From Ellagibacter isourolithinifaciens (GTDB lineage: Bacteria > Actinomycetota > Coriobacteriia > Coriobacteriales > Eggerthellaceae): a stretch of DNA of 64,000 bases. The position numbers and the translations under genes are program-made. Below are positions 43,575 through 52,356 of this stretch, one piece after another (within the stretch, counting starts at the first letter, position 1; every line of letters starts with the position of its first letter). The notes beneath the pieces are model-generated. The model did not search any database, had not been told where the DNA came from, and saw nothing but the letters and a program-made list of their open reading frames with translations. Location: the NCBI RefSeq assembly GCF_008831035.1, contig NZ_WAJR01000002.1:124001-188000 (forward strand), written 5' to 3'.

Positions 43575-43922
43575 ATGGCTTCGATTATGAGCTCGAGTTC
43601 TCGTTACGTCGCGGATTTCAACGTTGCTGGCATGCGTTACTGGGATGGCGCAAAGGTGATTTCCAAGCTCAAGCCGGGCAAGAGGCTGCGTCTTGTCGCG
43701 GAGCCGCACAATCCGGCGGATCCCAACGCCGTCGCCATCTATCGCAAGGACGTGAAGCTCGGCTACATTCCCCGCGATCAGAACGACCTTGCAGCCCAGT
43801 TGTTGCGCTTTGGCCACGACGGCGTGCTTGAGTGCCGCATTCTTAAGGTTGACAAAAAGGCTGAAACCTGGAATCAGGTTCGCGTCGGGCTTTACATGAC
43901 CGACAAGGTGAAAGGGGATTAG
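43575..43922 (+). CDS. HIRAN-domain protein
   Basis: A 115-residue protein consisting almost only of a HIRAN domain. FNVAGMRYWDGAKVISKLKP is followed by LRLVAEPHNPADPNAVAIY and KLGYIPRDQNDLAAQLL. HIRAN domains bind 3' ends or damaged DNA and occur in remodellers and stand-alone bacterial proteins. ATG 43575 follows a purine-rich GAGGAGAAGGAAAGG; ATG 43587 is an alternative. It is divergent from the WYL regulator. A DNA-damage role is likely from the family but unproven. Confidence 0.85.
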   Translation: MASIMSSSSRYVADFNVAGMRYWDGAKVISKLKPGKRLRLVAEPHNPADPNAVAIYRKDVKLGYIPRDQNDLAAQLLRFGHDGVLECRILKVDKKAETWNQVRVGLYMTDKVKGD

Positions 43923-44037
43923 CGCAAAGCGAGGCGAGCTGTTCGGGAGAGGGCTTTTGGCGGGTTCCGAAGGCTCTCGGCGGCATGCCTGTCTTCGGTT
44001 TTCTTGGGACGACCACTTGATTGCGTTGACGGCGCCC

Positions 44038-44043
44038 TATAAT
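44038..44043 (+). promoter_or_regulatory. Perfect -10 box TATAAT
   Basis: TATAAT lies 37 bases before ATG 44081, with TTGATT 15 bases upstream as a short-spaced -35. The strong box and AAGGAGG site suggest high expression of the small downstream gene. Confidence 0.55.
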
Positions 44044-44080
44044 GTCTGCAGGAATATACACGCAACCAAGGAGGTTCATC

Positions 44081-44449
44081 ATGGAGAAGGAACTGTTCGA
44101 TTACGTTGCCGAGCGCGCGGGCATCCTCGCCACTGCCGACACGAGCAAGCAGGAAACCAAGGACGCGGCTGCTGCCTGGAAAGATGCTGTTGCCGCCGAT
44201 AGCAGCGACGCTGCGGTTGAGGCTGCGACCACCAAGCTGCTCGACTTCCTTGAGGGGCGTCCCACCACGATTGATGGCGTTATCGCGTTCGCCCAGGGCC
44301 CGGCGAAGGAAATGATGGGCGAAGAGGTCGCCGCCAAAATGCTCGAAGCGCAGCTCGCGCGCAAGGGAGCGGGCGCCAAGTATTGCAATTGCCCCTCCTG
44401 CGCCGCCGCCTCCGAACTGCTCGCGAAGTTCGGCCGCATCGAGCTGTAA
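44081..44449 (+). CDS. Small hypothetical protein with a Cys-x-Cys-x-x-Cys motif
   Basis: A 122-residue protein I cannot assign to a function. It is helical and alanine-rich: LFDYVAERAGILATADTSKQ, then a second helix bearing KLLDFLEGRPTTIDGVIAF. Near the C-terminus is the motif KYCNCPSCAAASELL, which could bind zinc or a cluster. AAGGAGG and a consensus TATAAT indicate a well-expressed, monocistronic gene, and a good terminator follows at 44479. Similar short proteins seem widespread in Coriobacteriia, but I cannot verify that here. Confidence 0.75.
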   Translation: MEKELFDYVAERAGILATADTSKQETKDAAAAWKDAVAADSSDAAVEAATTKLLDFLEGRPTTIDGVIAFAQGPAKEMMGEEVAAKMLEAQLARKGAGAKYCNCPSCAAASELLAKFGRIEL

Positions 44450-44478
44450 TACATCTCACGTCGCAAACTATGCATCGA

Positions 44479-44510
44479 GCGCGCGGGTCCTTCAAGGTCC
44501 GCGCGCTTTT
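44479..44510 (+). terminator. Terminator after the small hypothetical gene
   Basis: GCGCGCGG (44479-44486) and CCGCGCGC (44499-44506) form the stem, followed by TTTTGCTTT. Confidence 0.8.
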
Positions 44511-44547
44511 GCTTTGGCGCACGATAGGCGCACGATAGGGGGCATGC

Positions 44548-44718
44548 ATGCGAAAGCGCGAGTTCGAAACCGAGCGCGGGACACTGCGTTATTGGATGTC
44601 GGAAGACGACGAGGAAACGGCGCAGCTTGTCTTCTTGCAAATGCAAAACAGGCCGCGTGTGCGAGACACGCGGCCTGTCGAGTGCGCCTCGCAGCTATCT
44701 GCGAGGCGGTTTGTCTGA
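44548..44718 (+). pseudogene. Possible 5' fragment of an alpha/beta hydrolase gene
   Basis: A 56-codon frame starts at ATG 44548. It reads FETERGTLRYWMSEDDEETA and then QLVFLQ, which resembles the first strand pair of alpha/beta hydrolases just before their oxyanion-hole His-Gly. At that point the frame runs into the terminator of the opposing permease gene and stops. The natural reading is a gene truncated after about 30 codons. The similarity covers a short, weakly conserved region, so the call is tentative. Confidence 0.35.
44649..44677 (-). terminator. Terminator of the amino-acid permease gene
   Basis: CAGGCCGCGTGT (44649-44660) and ACACGCGGCCTG (44666-44677) are perfect 12-bp complements, with TTTTGC following on the minus strand. 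A second hairpin, CGCCTCGCAG/CTGCGAGGCG at 44685-44708, lies between it and the gene. Confidence 0.8.
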
Positions 44719-44753
44719 GGGGCGAAGCTTGGCCTAGATACCGCGGCGAAGCA

Positions 44754-46154
44754 CTACACCTCTAGATGCTTGAAAGCCTCGGGAACTTCCTTGTAGCCCT
44801 TCGATTTCACGGCGCCGATGATAAGGCCGATGACGAGCCACACAACGCCGACGATGTAGGTCATCGTCTCGAAGCCGGTGAACACGTACAGCAGAATTGC
44901 GATGCCGATCCAGGGGCAGATGAGGTATTTCACGATGTCGCCAAAGGTATTGCGCTTCTTCTCGCGGATGAAGAAGAACAGGAACACAGCGAAGTTCAGC
45001 AGAATGAACGATGCGAGGGCGCCGAAGTTCACAAGTCCAGCCAGCTCGGTCATCTTGTCGCCCATCGGGATGGACAGGCACAGCGTGACGACGCCCAGGA
45101 ACACAGCGGAGAACCAAGGCGTCTGGTACTTCGGATGCACCTTACCGAACGCACGAGGAATCACGCCGTCGCGGCCCATGGAGTACAGCAGACGGGAAGA
45201 CGCCATCTGGGCGTTCATGATGTTGGCGATGCCGATAGCAATAATATTGATGACGAGCATGATCTTGTAGAAGACCGGGCCTCCCACCAGCAGAACAGAG
45301 TCGAAGAAGCCCATATCGGGGTCGGTGTTCGCCCAGTCTGGCTGCACGATGGCGGCGATGTAGGTCTGCGCAACGAACACGACGATGATGGCGCACAGGG
45401 CGATCAGGATGCCGCGGCCAATGTTCTTCTCGGGCTCGCGGGTTTCCTCGGCGAGCGTGGACATGCCGTCGAAGCCGAGGAACGAGAGCGCGGCCAGAGA
45501 GATGCCGGCGGCGATGAAGTGAGCGTCGACCTGGCCTTCCTGGTAAATCGGGTCGAGGACGAAGGAGCCAGCGCCGCCACCGCCCAAAACGAAGTTGCAG
45601 CCGAGCGCGATGAACGCGATAACGGCCAGCGCCTCGATGATGAAGATGACCCAGTCAACGCCGCGGCTCATCTGGATGCCGCGAATATTCACGAATGTGT
45701 TAAATGCGATGAACACCACGGCCCACAGCCATGCCGGGCTGTTGGGAATCAAAGCGGTGCCCCAGTTCATGACCATGACGATCAGCAGGGACGGAACCAG
45801 GATGTAGTCCAAAAGAATCAGCCAGCCGGCGATGAAGCCGACATGCGGGTTGATGCCGCGCTGCACGTAGGAGTATACGGAGCCCGCAATGGGGAATCTA
45901 CCGGACATGCGCATGTAGCTCATGGCGGTGAACATGATTGCCACAAAGCCGATGATGTACACCAGCGGCGTCATACCATGGCTGTTTAGCTGGATAGAGC
46001 CGAAGATAGATTGCGGAGCGATGATGACCATGAATAGAACGCCGTACATCACAACGTCCCACAGCCCCATTCCGCGTCGCAGTTCCTGCTTGTATCCGAA
46101 CTGCTCGATGTTGTCCCCGGCGTTAGCTTTTGCCGGAGTCTTTTCTGCTGCCAT
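44754..46154 (-). CDS. APC-family amino-acid permease
   Basis: A 466-residue transporter with twelve predicted helices. The N-terminal helix GLWDVVMYGVLFMVIIAPQS is followed by the APC consensus FPIAGSVYSYVQRGINPHVG and GFDGMSTLAEETREPEKNIG between helices 5 and 6. It imports or exchanges amino acids or amines across the cytoplasmic membrane. The neighbours upstream on the same strand are an acetamidase/formamidase-family protein and an SDR enzyme, but terminators separate them, so they may be independent units of related function. The substrate is not deducible. Confidence 0.92.
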   Translation of the reverse strand: MAAEKTPAKANAGDNIEQFGYKQELRRGMGLWDVVMYGVLFMVIIAPQSIFGSIQLNSHGMTPLVYIIGFVAIMFTAMSYMRMSGRFPIAGSVYSYVQRGINPHVGFIAGWLILLDYILVPSLLIVMVMNWGTALIPNSPAWLWAVVFIAFNTFVNIRGIQMSRGVDWVIFIIEALAVIAFIALGCNFVLGGGGAGSFVLDPIYQEGQVDAHFIAAGISLAALSFLGFDGMSTLAEETREPEKNIGRGILIALCAIIVVFVAQTYIAAIVQPDWANTDPDMGFFDSVLLVGGPVFYKIMLVINIIAIGIANIMNAQMASSRLLYSMGRDGVIPRAFGKVHPKYQTPWFSAVFLGVVTLCLSIPMGDKMTELAGLVNFGALASFILLNFAVFLFFFIREKKRNTFGDIVKYLICPWIGIAILLYVFTGFETMTYIVGVVWLVIGLIIGAVKSKGYKEVPEAFKHLEV

Positions 46155-46277
46155 TCCCTGTCCTTTCCTCCTCTATGGGAAAACAAGCATTGCGCAGGGC
46201 TAGAAGCTCGCCTCCCAGCTCTGAGCAATAGGGTAGACTTTAGCACGATAAAGCAATGGATTGTTAACTAAATAGCG

Positions 46278-46313
46278 AAATGGCTGCCGATTCGAACGGA
46301 ACGGCAGCCATTT
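46278..46313 (-). terminator. Terminator between the formamidase-family and permease genes
   Basis: AAATGGCTGCCG (46278-46289) and CGGCAGCCATTT (46302-46313) form a perfect 12-bp stem with A/T-rich ends, able to work in both directions. It ends transcription of the 46379-47290 gene. Confidence 0.75.
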
Positions 46314-46378
46314 CTTCGTGAGTGGTAAGTTTTTGCGCTCTCGGCCTTCCTCAGCGTGCGCTACGGAAGCGGAAAACC

Positions 46379-47290
46379 TTACGGTTGGGGAATCAGTACG
46401 GGGAACTGCGGCAGCTTCGGAGTGCCGATGCGCAGCGACACATCGACTTCGCACGGCTCGCAGCCTTGGTTCACTTCGACGTCGCTTTGCACCGACATGT
46501 ACATGTAGGTTTCCACGGCATCCCAGCCCGTGACGCGCATCAGCAGGCGCTGCAGCTCCTTCGAGCCGTTCATGAGTGCCTGCTCGTAATGCTCGCCGCA
46601 ACTGTTCACGTACCACTTGCCGCCCTCGCCGAAGGTTTCGAGCACCGGCCAGTTCAGATCGAAGTTCTTCACCAACTGGACGCGGCAGGTGATTTCGGCC
46701 GGAATCTCGATGCCGGTGCCGCACAGCTCGGCGTCGCCCATCGTGGCGTGCACGTCGCCCATCTGCAGGAGCGCGCCGGGGACGCGGACGGGGAAGTACA
46801 GACGCGTGCCCTTGGTGATCTTCTTGTTGTCCATGTTGCCGCCGTGGCTGCCGACGAAGCCGTCGATGACGTCGGGGCCGGAAGGCGCCGTGCCAATGAC
46901 GCCGATCATCGGGTCGATGGGGAAGCTGACCTCGTTGAACGTGGCCATGCCGTCTTTAATGGGAATCTTTTTGGTGCGATAGCCCGTCGTTTCGAAGAGC
47001 GGGCCGCAATGGTCGTCGGTGGCGATGGTTCCCTCATCGGTGACTTCCACGTCGAAGATGTCGACGACGAGCACGTCGCCGGGTTCCGCACCTTCGATGT
47101 AGACGGGGCCGGCGGCGGGATTTGCGAAGCCGTAGGAGTAATCCAGGTCGGCCATCGTCGTCTGCTCGTCGGGGATGCGGTTGCTGAAGCAATCGAGCGT
47201 CTTGAACAGCAGCACTTCGCCCGGCTTGGCGGTGGCGCATGGCTTGTTGTCTTTCGAGAACACGGTGACCTGGTCGGTGATAACCTGCAT
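46379..47290 (-). CDS. Acetamidase/formamidase-family protein
   Basis: A 303-residue protein of the FmdA/AmdA family, which hydrolyses formamide or acetamide to ammonia and the acid. Family landmarks are GPVYIEGAEPGDVLVVDI near residue 65, a DDHCGPLF segment, GVIGTAPSGPDVIDGFVGSH, LLQMGDVHATMGDAELCGTG with conserved acidic metal-binding residues, and QLVKNFDLNWPVL. ATG 47290 was chosen over ATG 47299 because AAGGA lies nine bases before the former and abuts the latter. It is flanked by terminators on both sides. Confidence 0.9.
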   Translation of the reverse strand: MQVITDQVTVFSKDNKPCATAKPGEVLLFKTLDCFSNRIPDEQTTMADLDYSYGFANPAAGPVYIEGAEPGDVLVVDIFDVEVTDEGTIATDDHCGPLFETTGYRTKKIPIKDGMATFNEVSFPIDPMIGVIGTAPSGPDVIDGFVGSHGGNMDNKKITKGTRLYFPVRVPGALLQMGDVHATMGDAELCGTGIEIPAEITCRVQLVKNFDLNWPVLETFGEGGKWYVNSCGEHYEQALMNGSKELQRLLMRVTGWDAVETYMYMSVQSDVEVNQGCEPCEVDVSLRIGTPKLPQFPVLIPQP

Positions 47291-47482
47291 GATGCTCATC
47301 CTTTCGTTGATTGCATGGCATCGTGAGGTTGTGCCGCGGGGCTACCGAGGGCTTTCCGCTTGCGACGCCGATGCCGATGAGGCGATTCTACACCTTATCG
47401 GCATCGCGGCGCGTATCGCCTCGGCGTGGGACGGGGTCGGGCGGAGTTGGGGGCCGCTTCGCCCGCAGCCCCGTGACGCAAA

Positions 47483-47528
47483 ACGCCCGGGGCGTGTCGG
47501 GTTCAACCGACCTGCGCCTCGGGCGTTC
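47483..47528 (-). terminator. Terminator after the SDR gene
   Basis: AACGCCCG (47483-47490) pairs with CGGGCGTT (47521-47528) around an inner GTCGGGTTCAACCGAC hairpin. It lies downstream of the SDR gene on the minus strand. Confidence 0.55.
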
Positions 47529-47584
47529 GCGTTGATTCTCGAAAAGTCGTTCGCGGAGGTTTGGGGACACGCGGCAGAAGCAGC

Positions 47585-48385
47585 TTACGGGCGCTGGCCC
47601 ATGCCGCCTTCGAGCGTGATGGTCTCGCCGCTCATGAACTTGAAGTCGGGGCCGCAGAGCTGGAGCACCGCACGGCCGATCTCGGTCTCGACGTTGCCGT
47701 AGTGGCCCATCGGCGGCATGTGAACGTTGGCCTCGTAGGCCTCGGGGTATTGCTCCTTGAAGTTCTCCAGGGCGGCGGTCCACGCAAGCGGGCACACGAT
47801 GTTCACGTTGATGCCGTCCGGGCCCCACTCGGTTGCCGCGACGCGCGTCAGGCCGCGGATTCCCTCTTTGGCGGCCGCGTAGGCGCACTGCCCGTAGTTG
47901 CCGAACAGGCCGGCGCCGCTTGCGAAGTTCACGACGGAACCCTTCGTCTCCTTAAGATGTGGGTAGCACGCCTGCATGTAGTAGAAGGCCGCGTAGAGGC
48001 CGGAGTAGATGGCGAGGTCGAACTGCTCGGGGGTGTGGTCGGCGAGCGTGACGCCCGACGCGGACGCCTGCGCGTTGTTCACAAGGAAATCGATGCGCCC
48101 GAACTTGGCCATCGCCTCGTTAACGACGCCCTGCGCAACCGCCTTGTTGTCGGCGGAGGCGTTGATGTCGGCCTGCGCGATTAGCACTTCGATGCCGTAA
48201 GCGCTCTCGAGCTTCTCCTTTGCGGCGTCGAGTTTCTTCTCGTTGCGGCCGGTGATGACGAGGTTCGCGCCCTCCTTGGCGAACGCCGTGGCGATGCCGT
48301 AGCCGATAGAGCCGGCGGAGCCGTCCTTGAGCGCTGCGAAGCCGGCGCCCGTGACAATGGCCGTCTTTCCACTGTAGAAGCCCAT
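47585..48385 (-). CDS. Short-chain dehydrogenase/reductase
   Basis: A 266-residue SDR enzyme. The cofactor-binding Gly-rich region is IVTGAGFAALKDGSAGSIGY, longer than the usual Thr-Gly-x3-Gly-x-Gly because of an inserted loop. Other landmarks are LVNNAQASAS (the NNAG equivalent), the catalytic Ser in VVNFASGAGLFG and the Tyr/Lys pair in YAAAKEG. Arg in ITGRNEKKL after strand 2 suggests NADP preference. The C-terminus SGETITLEGGMGQRP fits the classical subfamily. AAGGAGG precedes ATG 48385. The substrate (hydroxy-steroid, sugar or acyl derivative) cannot be told. Confidence 0.9.
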   Translation of the reverse strand: MGFYSGKTAIVTGAGFAALKDGSAGSIGYGIATAFAKEGANLVITGRNEKKLDAAKEKLESAYGIEVLIAQADINASADNKAVAQGVVNEAMAKFGRIDFLVNNAQASASGVTLADHTPEQFDLAIYSGLYAAFYYMQACYPHLKETKGSVVNFASGAGLFGNYGQCAYAAAKEGIRGLTRVAATEWGPDGINVNIVCPLAWTAALENFKEQYPEAYEANVHMPPMGHYGNVETEIGRAVLQLCGPDFKFMSGETITLEGGMGQRP

Positions 48386-48806
48386 GGGTCCTCCTTATTG
48401 ATGGGGATTTCCCCTGCAATTGGGGATATGGGCCGATTCTAGTCATATGTGGCCTGCGAGGTAACAAACAATTCCTGCGTGTACGCCCAGCGGTAGATTC
48501 TGCCCGTCATGCGTGTTGGGGCGATGGGGGCGATAGCGCGTGCTGGCAAGAGAAGGGGCTGCGAGGGGCGAGGCGGGCAGGGTGTGCTTGCGCGGAGGAG
48601 GAAGGAAGGGGGAAGGTGCCGCAACGGGTGATAACGGTGCGCTTGCAAACCCCTATACCGCTGATGGCCGCAGACTCCCGCTTCGGCGATTGGGGTTTGC
48701 GGGCTTTCATAGCGTAATGGTAGGGTGAGGAAACCGTGATGACGATGCATGCCATACACGTGTCACATCTTATCACATTTCATCACTTAAACGATGAGGG
48801 GGTCAT
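48386..48806. other. Intergenic region upstream of the hydrogenase operon
   Basis: About 420 bases with no supported gene. Its most regular feature is three direct repeats with exact 10-base period, TCACATCT, TCACATTT and TCACTT, starting at 48763, 48773 and 48783. They end 19 bases before the hydrogenase operon start and are a candidate operator covering its promoter. Confidence 0.5.
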
Positions 48807-50645
48807 ATGGCAAGACTATCGGTCGCGCCACGTGCCAAAGACGACGCCAAGTTCGCAACGTTTTTGGACGAGTACGAGCGCAGGGTGGAGGCCACGCCGC
48901 CTGGCATGTGTGCAGTGGCGATGCAGCTCGACCTACTGCGTGCGGGCGGATGCCAAACGTGCGGCAAATGCGTGCCGTGCCGCGAGGGGATAGCCCATAT
49001 CGAGACACTGCTCGAGGAGGTTCTCGCGTTCGACGTCGAGCCCGATGTGCTCGACGAGATCCGCGCCCAGGCCACGGTCGTGCGCGACACTGCCGATTGC
49101 GCTATCGGCTGGCATGCGGCCGAAGTGCTCCTTGCGGGCCTCAACACGTTTAAAGAAGAGTTCGAAAGCCACGTCAAGCAGGGAAAATGTCGCGAAGGCG
49201 TCGCACAGACTGTGCCGTGCGAAACGTTGTGCCCGGCACACGTGAACGTGCCGGCCTACATCGCGCTTGCGGGCTCGGGCGATTACGCCGGGGCGATCGG
49301 CATGATTCGCAAGGACAATCCGTTCCCCACGGCGTGCGCGTTCGTGTGCGAGCATCCATGCGAGAATCGCTGTCGCCGCACGCTCATCGACGCCCCGATA
49401 AACATTCGCGGCATCAAGAAGTTCGCGGTGGACCAGCTCGCCGCCGATAAGGTGCCAACACCTGCCCCCGCCGCGCCCACGGGCAAGAAAATCGCCATCG
49501 TGGGTGGCGGCCCCTCTGGCCTGACCTGCGCATACTTCTGTGCTCTTATGGGACATGAGGTGCACGTGCTCGAGATGCGCAAGCAGCTCGGCGGCATGAT
49601 GCGCTACGGCATCCCGGCGTACCGCTTCCCGCGCGAACGCCTCGACGAGGACATTCGCGCCATCGTGTCGGCGGGCAACGTCACTGTGCACACGGAATGC
49701 CGCATCGATGCTGAGGGCATGCGTCGTCTTTCGGAAGAATACGACGCTGTGTATGTGGCCATCGGCGCCCAGGGCGGCAAGACCCTAAAGCTCGATGGGG
49801 CCGACGCTGAGGGCGTGATGAGCGCCGTCGACCTGCTCACCAAGATTGGGGACGACGAATACCCCGACTTCACGGGCAAGAACGTGGTGGTTGTCGGTGG
49901 CGGCAACGTCGCCATGGACTGCGCGCGCACGAGCGTGCGAGCCGGTGCCGCGAGTGTGACGGTCGCCTATCGCCGCCGTCTCGAGGATATGACGGCGCTG
50001 CGCGCGGAGATCGACTCCGCCATGCAGGAAGGCGTCGAGATGATGACCTTGCAGGCACCCGACCATATCGAGGTCGAAAACGGCCAGGCCGTGGCGCTGT
50101 ATACCCAGCCGCAGTTCATCGGGCCCGTGAAGCGCGGCCGCCCGGCTCCGCAGAAGGCGGACAAACCGCTTGTGCGCGTACCTGCCGACGTGGTGCTCAT
50201 CGCCGTGGGCCAAGACATCGAGAGTGCGCCGTTCGAGGAGGCGGGCATGCAGGCCGATCGCACATACTTCGAAGCCGACGATGGCTTGAAGTCGGTGGGG
50301 TCGCTCGACAACGTGTTCGTGGGCGGCGACTGTCAGGTGGGTTCGAAGACCGTGATCATCGCCATCGGCGCTGGCAAGGTGGCCGCGCGTAACATCGACG
50401 ATTACCTGGGGTTCAACCACGAGCTCGATTGCGACGTCGAAGTTCCTCCCGCCGCGGCGAACTGGCGTCAGCCTTGCGGTCGCGTGAACATCGTGGAGCG
50501 TCCCGCGCGCGAGCGCAAGGGAGACTTCGATGCGGTCGAGGTGCAGATGTCGGCCGAAGAGGCGTTCCAGGAAGCGCGTCGCTGCCTGCGCTGCGATCAT
50601 TTCGGCTGCGGTGTTCTTGACGAGGGAAGGGTCCAATATGTGTAA
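48807..50645 (+). CDS. NuoF-type cluster domain fused to a GltD-like flavoprotein (hydrogenase partner subunit)
   Basis: A 612-residue predicted electron-transfer protein. Residues 25-110 carry the C-terminal [4Fe-4S] part of NuoF/HydB (CQTCGKCVPCREG, with a fourth Cys at 98 in TADCAIG). The FMN/NADH-binding domain of NuoF is missing. From about residue 125 it matches the small subunit of glutamate synthase: a Cys-rich N-terminal domain (CETLCPAH, then CEHPCENRC), the FAD fold (KKIAIVGGGPSGLTCAYFCA) and the NAD(P)H fold (VVVVGGGNVAMDCARTSVRA), ending with GDCQVGSKTVIIAIGAGKVA. It overlaps hydA by 8 bases, so it probably feeds or drains electrons between NAD(P)H and the hydrogenase. GAGGGGG precedes ATG 48807. 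Cofactor preference and any bifurcation are not proven. Confidence 0.85.
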   Translation: MARLSVAPRAKDDAKFATFLDEYERRVEATPPGMCAVAMQLDLLRAGGCQTCGKCVPCREGIAHIETLLEEVLAFDVEPDVLDEIRAQATVVRDTADCAIGWHAAEVLLAGLNTFKEEFESHVKQGKCREGVAQTVPCETLCPAHVNVPAYIALAGSGDYAGAIGMIRKDNPFPTACAFVCEHPCENRCRRTLIDAPINIRGIKKFAVDQLAADKVPTPAPAAPTGKKIAIVGGGPSGLTCAYFCALMGHEVHVLEMRKQLGGMMRYGIPAYRFPRERLDEDIRAIVSAGNVTVHTECRIDAEGMRRLSEEYDAVYVAIGAQGGKTLKLDGADAEGVMSAVDLLTKIGDDEYPDFTGKNVVVVGGGNVAMDCARTSVRAGAASVTVAYRRRLEDMTALRAEIDSAMQEGVEMMTLQAPDHIEVENGQAVALYTQPQFIGPVKRGRPAPQKADKPLVRVPADVVLIAVGQDIESAPFEEAGMQADRTYFEADDGLKSVGSLDNVFVGGDCQVGSKTVIIAIGAGKVAARNIDDYLGFNHELDCDVEVPPAAANWRQPCGRVNIVERPARERKGDFDAVEVQMSAEEAFQEARRCLRCDHFGCGVLDEGRVQYV

Positions 50646-52356
50646 GGTAACCATCGACGGCATGGCCGTAGAGGTCCCCGAAGGCTCCACCATCTTGGAC
50701 GCCGCGAAGCTCGCCGGCGTCGACATCCCGACGCTGTGCTACATGGCGAAGATCAACGAGATCGGTTCGTGCCGCGCGTGCGTGGTCGAGGTCGAAGGGC
50801 AGGACGGCCTGGCCGCCGCCTGCAACACCCCCGTGTTCGACGGCATGTCCGTGCGTACGGCGACCCCGCGCGCCATCTCTGCCCGCCGTCAGAACGTGAA
50901 GACTATTCTCGCAGGTCATCGCAGCGAATGCACCACGTGCAAGCGCAGCGGCACCTGCGCGCTGCAAAATCTCGCGAACTCGCTCGGCGTGGCGGACCTC
51001 GAGCGCGACCCCGTGTTCGCCTTCGAAGCGTGGGATGGGGAATTCCCCTTGCAGCGCGACGCCACCAAATGCATCCGCTGCATGCGCTGCGTCGCCGAAT
51101 GCGCCAAGGTGCAGCACTGCTCGGTGTGGGAGATGTCCGGCCCCGCCTCCTATCGAGGCGTGCGGGTTGCCGACGGTGCGCACATCGCCGATGCGGGCTG
51201 TGCTCTCTGCGGCCAGTGCATCACCCATTGCCCGACGGGCGCTCTTACTGCGCGTGACGACACTGGCAACGTGCTCGCGGCGCTTGCCGACCCTCAGACG
51301 ATAACAGTGGTCCAGGTCGCTCCCGCCATCCGCTCGGCGTGGGGCGAGGGCGTGGGCCTTGCCCGCGAGCAGGCTACGCAGGGCCGCATGGTCGCCGCGC
51401 TGCGTGCACTCGGCTTCGACTACGTCTTCGACACCGACTTCGGCGCTGACCTTACCATCATGGAGGAGGCGAACGAGTTCATCGAGTGGGTCAAGGGAGG
51501 CAAGCCGCGGCCCATGTTCACGAGCTGCTGCCCAGGTTGGGTGCGCTTTGCCAAGCTGCACTACCCGCAGTTTGCCGCGCAGCTCTCGTCGAGCAAGTCG
51601 CCGCACCAGATGCTGGGTGCCACGGCGAAGGCGCTTCTGTTCGAGCAAGCTGCCGAACAGGGAAAACGAATCTTCGTCGTCTCCGTCATGCCGTGCGTCG
51701 CCAAGAAATACGAGGCGGGTGTCCCGCAGCTGTCCTCGGAGGCCGGCCAGGACGTCGACGCCGTGCTCACCACGCGCGAGTTCGATCGCATGCTGCGCAT
51801 GTTCAACGTGGACTGTGCCGCGCTGCCCGAGCAGAAGTTCGACGACCCGCTGGGAACCTCGACGGGCGCGGGAACCATCTTCGGGCGCACGGGTGGCGTG
51901 ATGGAGGCAGCGCTTCGTTCGGCGGCGTTCTTCCTTACGGGCGAAAACCCCGACTTCAGCACGTGCGACACCACGGCAGCGACGCCCGATAAGCCCTGGG
52001 TCGACAAGACGCTCGAGATTGCGGGCATGCAGCTTCGCATCGCCATCGCGAGCGGCCTGGAGAACACATCGGCGCTGCTCGATGCGCTCGAATCGGGCGA
52101 GGCGAGCTACGACTTCGTCGAGATCATGGCCTGCCCAGGCGGCTGCGTGGGCGGCGGCGGCCAGCCGATCGCCTTCAACCAGGAGCTCGCGCGCGAGCGT
52201 GCTGCGGTGCTCAACTCGCTCGACGGGGCCGACGTGCTGCGCTACTCGCACGAGAACCCCGACATTGCGGCGCTCTACGAGAGACTCTATGAGCATCCGC
52301 TTTCCGAGAAGGCCGAGAAGCTGCTCCACACCGATCAGCTTACATGGGATATCTAG
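50638..52356 (+). CDS. hydA: [FeFe] hydrogenase catalytic subunit
   Basis: Catalyses reversible H2 formation. The 572-residue protein has an N-terminal [2Fe-2S] domain (Cys34, Cys45, Cys48, Cys62), a His-ligated [4Fe-4S] site (His94, Cys98, Cys101, Cys107) and two ferredoxin-type clusters (CIRCMRCVAEC and CALCGQCITHC). The H-cluster domain shows the three diagnostic motifs TSCCPGW (Cys297), MPCVAKKYE (Cys353) and IMACPGGCVGGGGQP (Cys499 and Cys503). Its modular form is that of soluble NAD(P)-linked enzymes. ATG 50638 overlaps the flavoprotein gene by 8 bases, and hydE starts directly after its stop. The enzyme and all three maturases are thus in one operon. Confidence 0.97.
   Translation: MCKVTIDGMAVEVPEGSTILDAAKLAGVDIPTLCYMAKINEIGSCRACVVEVEGQDGLAAACNTPVFDGMSVRTATPRAISARRQNVKTILAGHRSECTTCKRSGTCALQNLANSLGVADLERDPVFAFEAWDGEFPLQRDATKCIRCMRCVAECAKVQHCSVWEMSGPASYRGVRVADGAHIADAGCALCGQCITHCPTGALTARDDTGNVLAALADPQTITVVQVAPAIRSAWGEGVGLAREQATQGRMVAALRALGFDYVFDTDFGADLTIMEEANEFIEWVKGGKPRPMFTSCCPGWVRFAKLHYPQFAAQLSSSKSPHQMLGATAKALLFEQAAEQGKRIFVVSVMPCVAKKYEAGVPQLSSEAGQDVDAVLTTREFDRMLRMFNVDCAALPEQKFDDPLGTSTGAGTIFGRTGGVMEAALRSAAFFLTGENPDFSTCDTTAATPDKPWVDKTLEIAGMQLRIAIASGLENTSALLDALESGEASYDFVEIMACPGGCVGGGGQPIAFNQELARERAAVLNSLDGADVLRYSHENPDIAALYERLYEHPLSEKAEKLLHTDQLTWDI

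Noticed and set aside
48507-48776. Short frames in the spacer before the hydrogenase operon
   Set aside because: No ribosome-binding sites and unusual composition on both strands; probably chance frames in GC-rich DNA.
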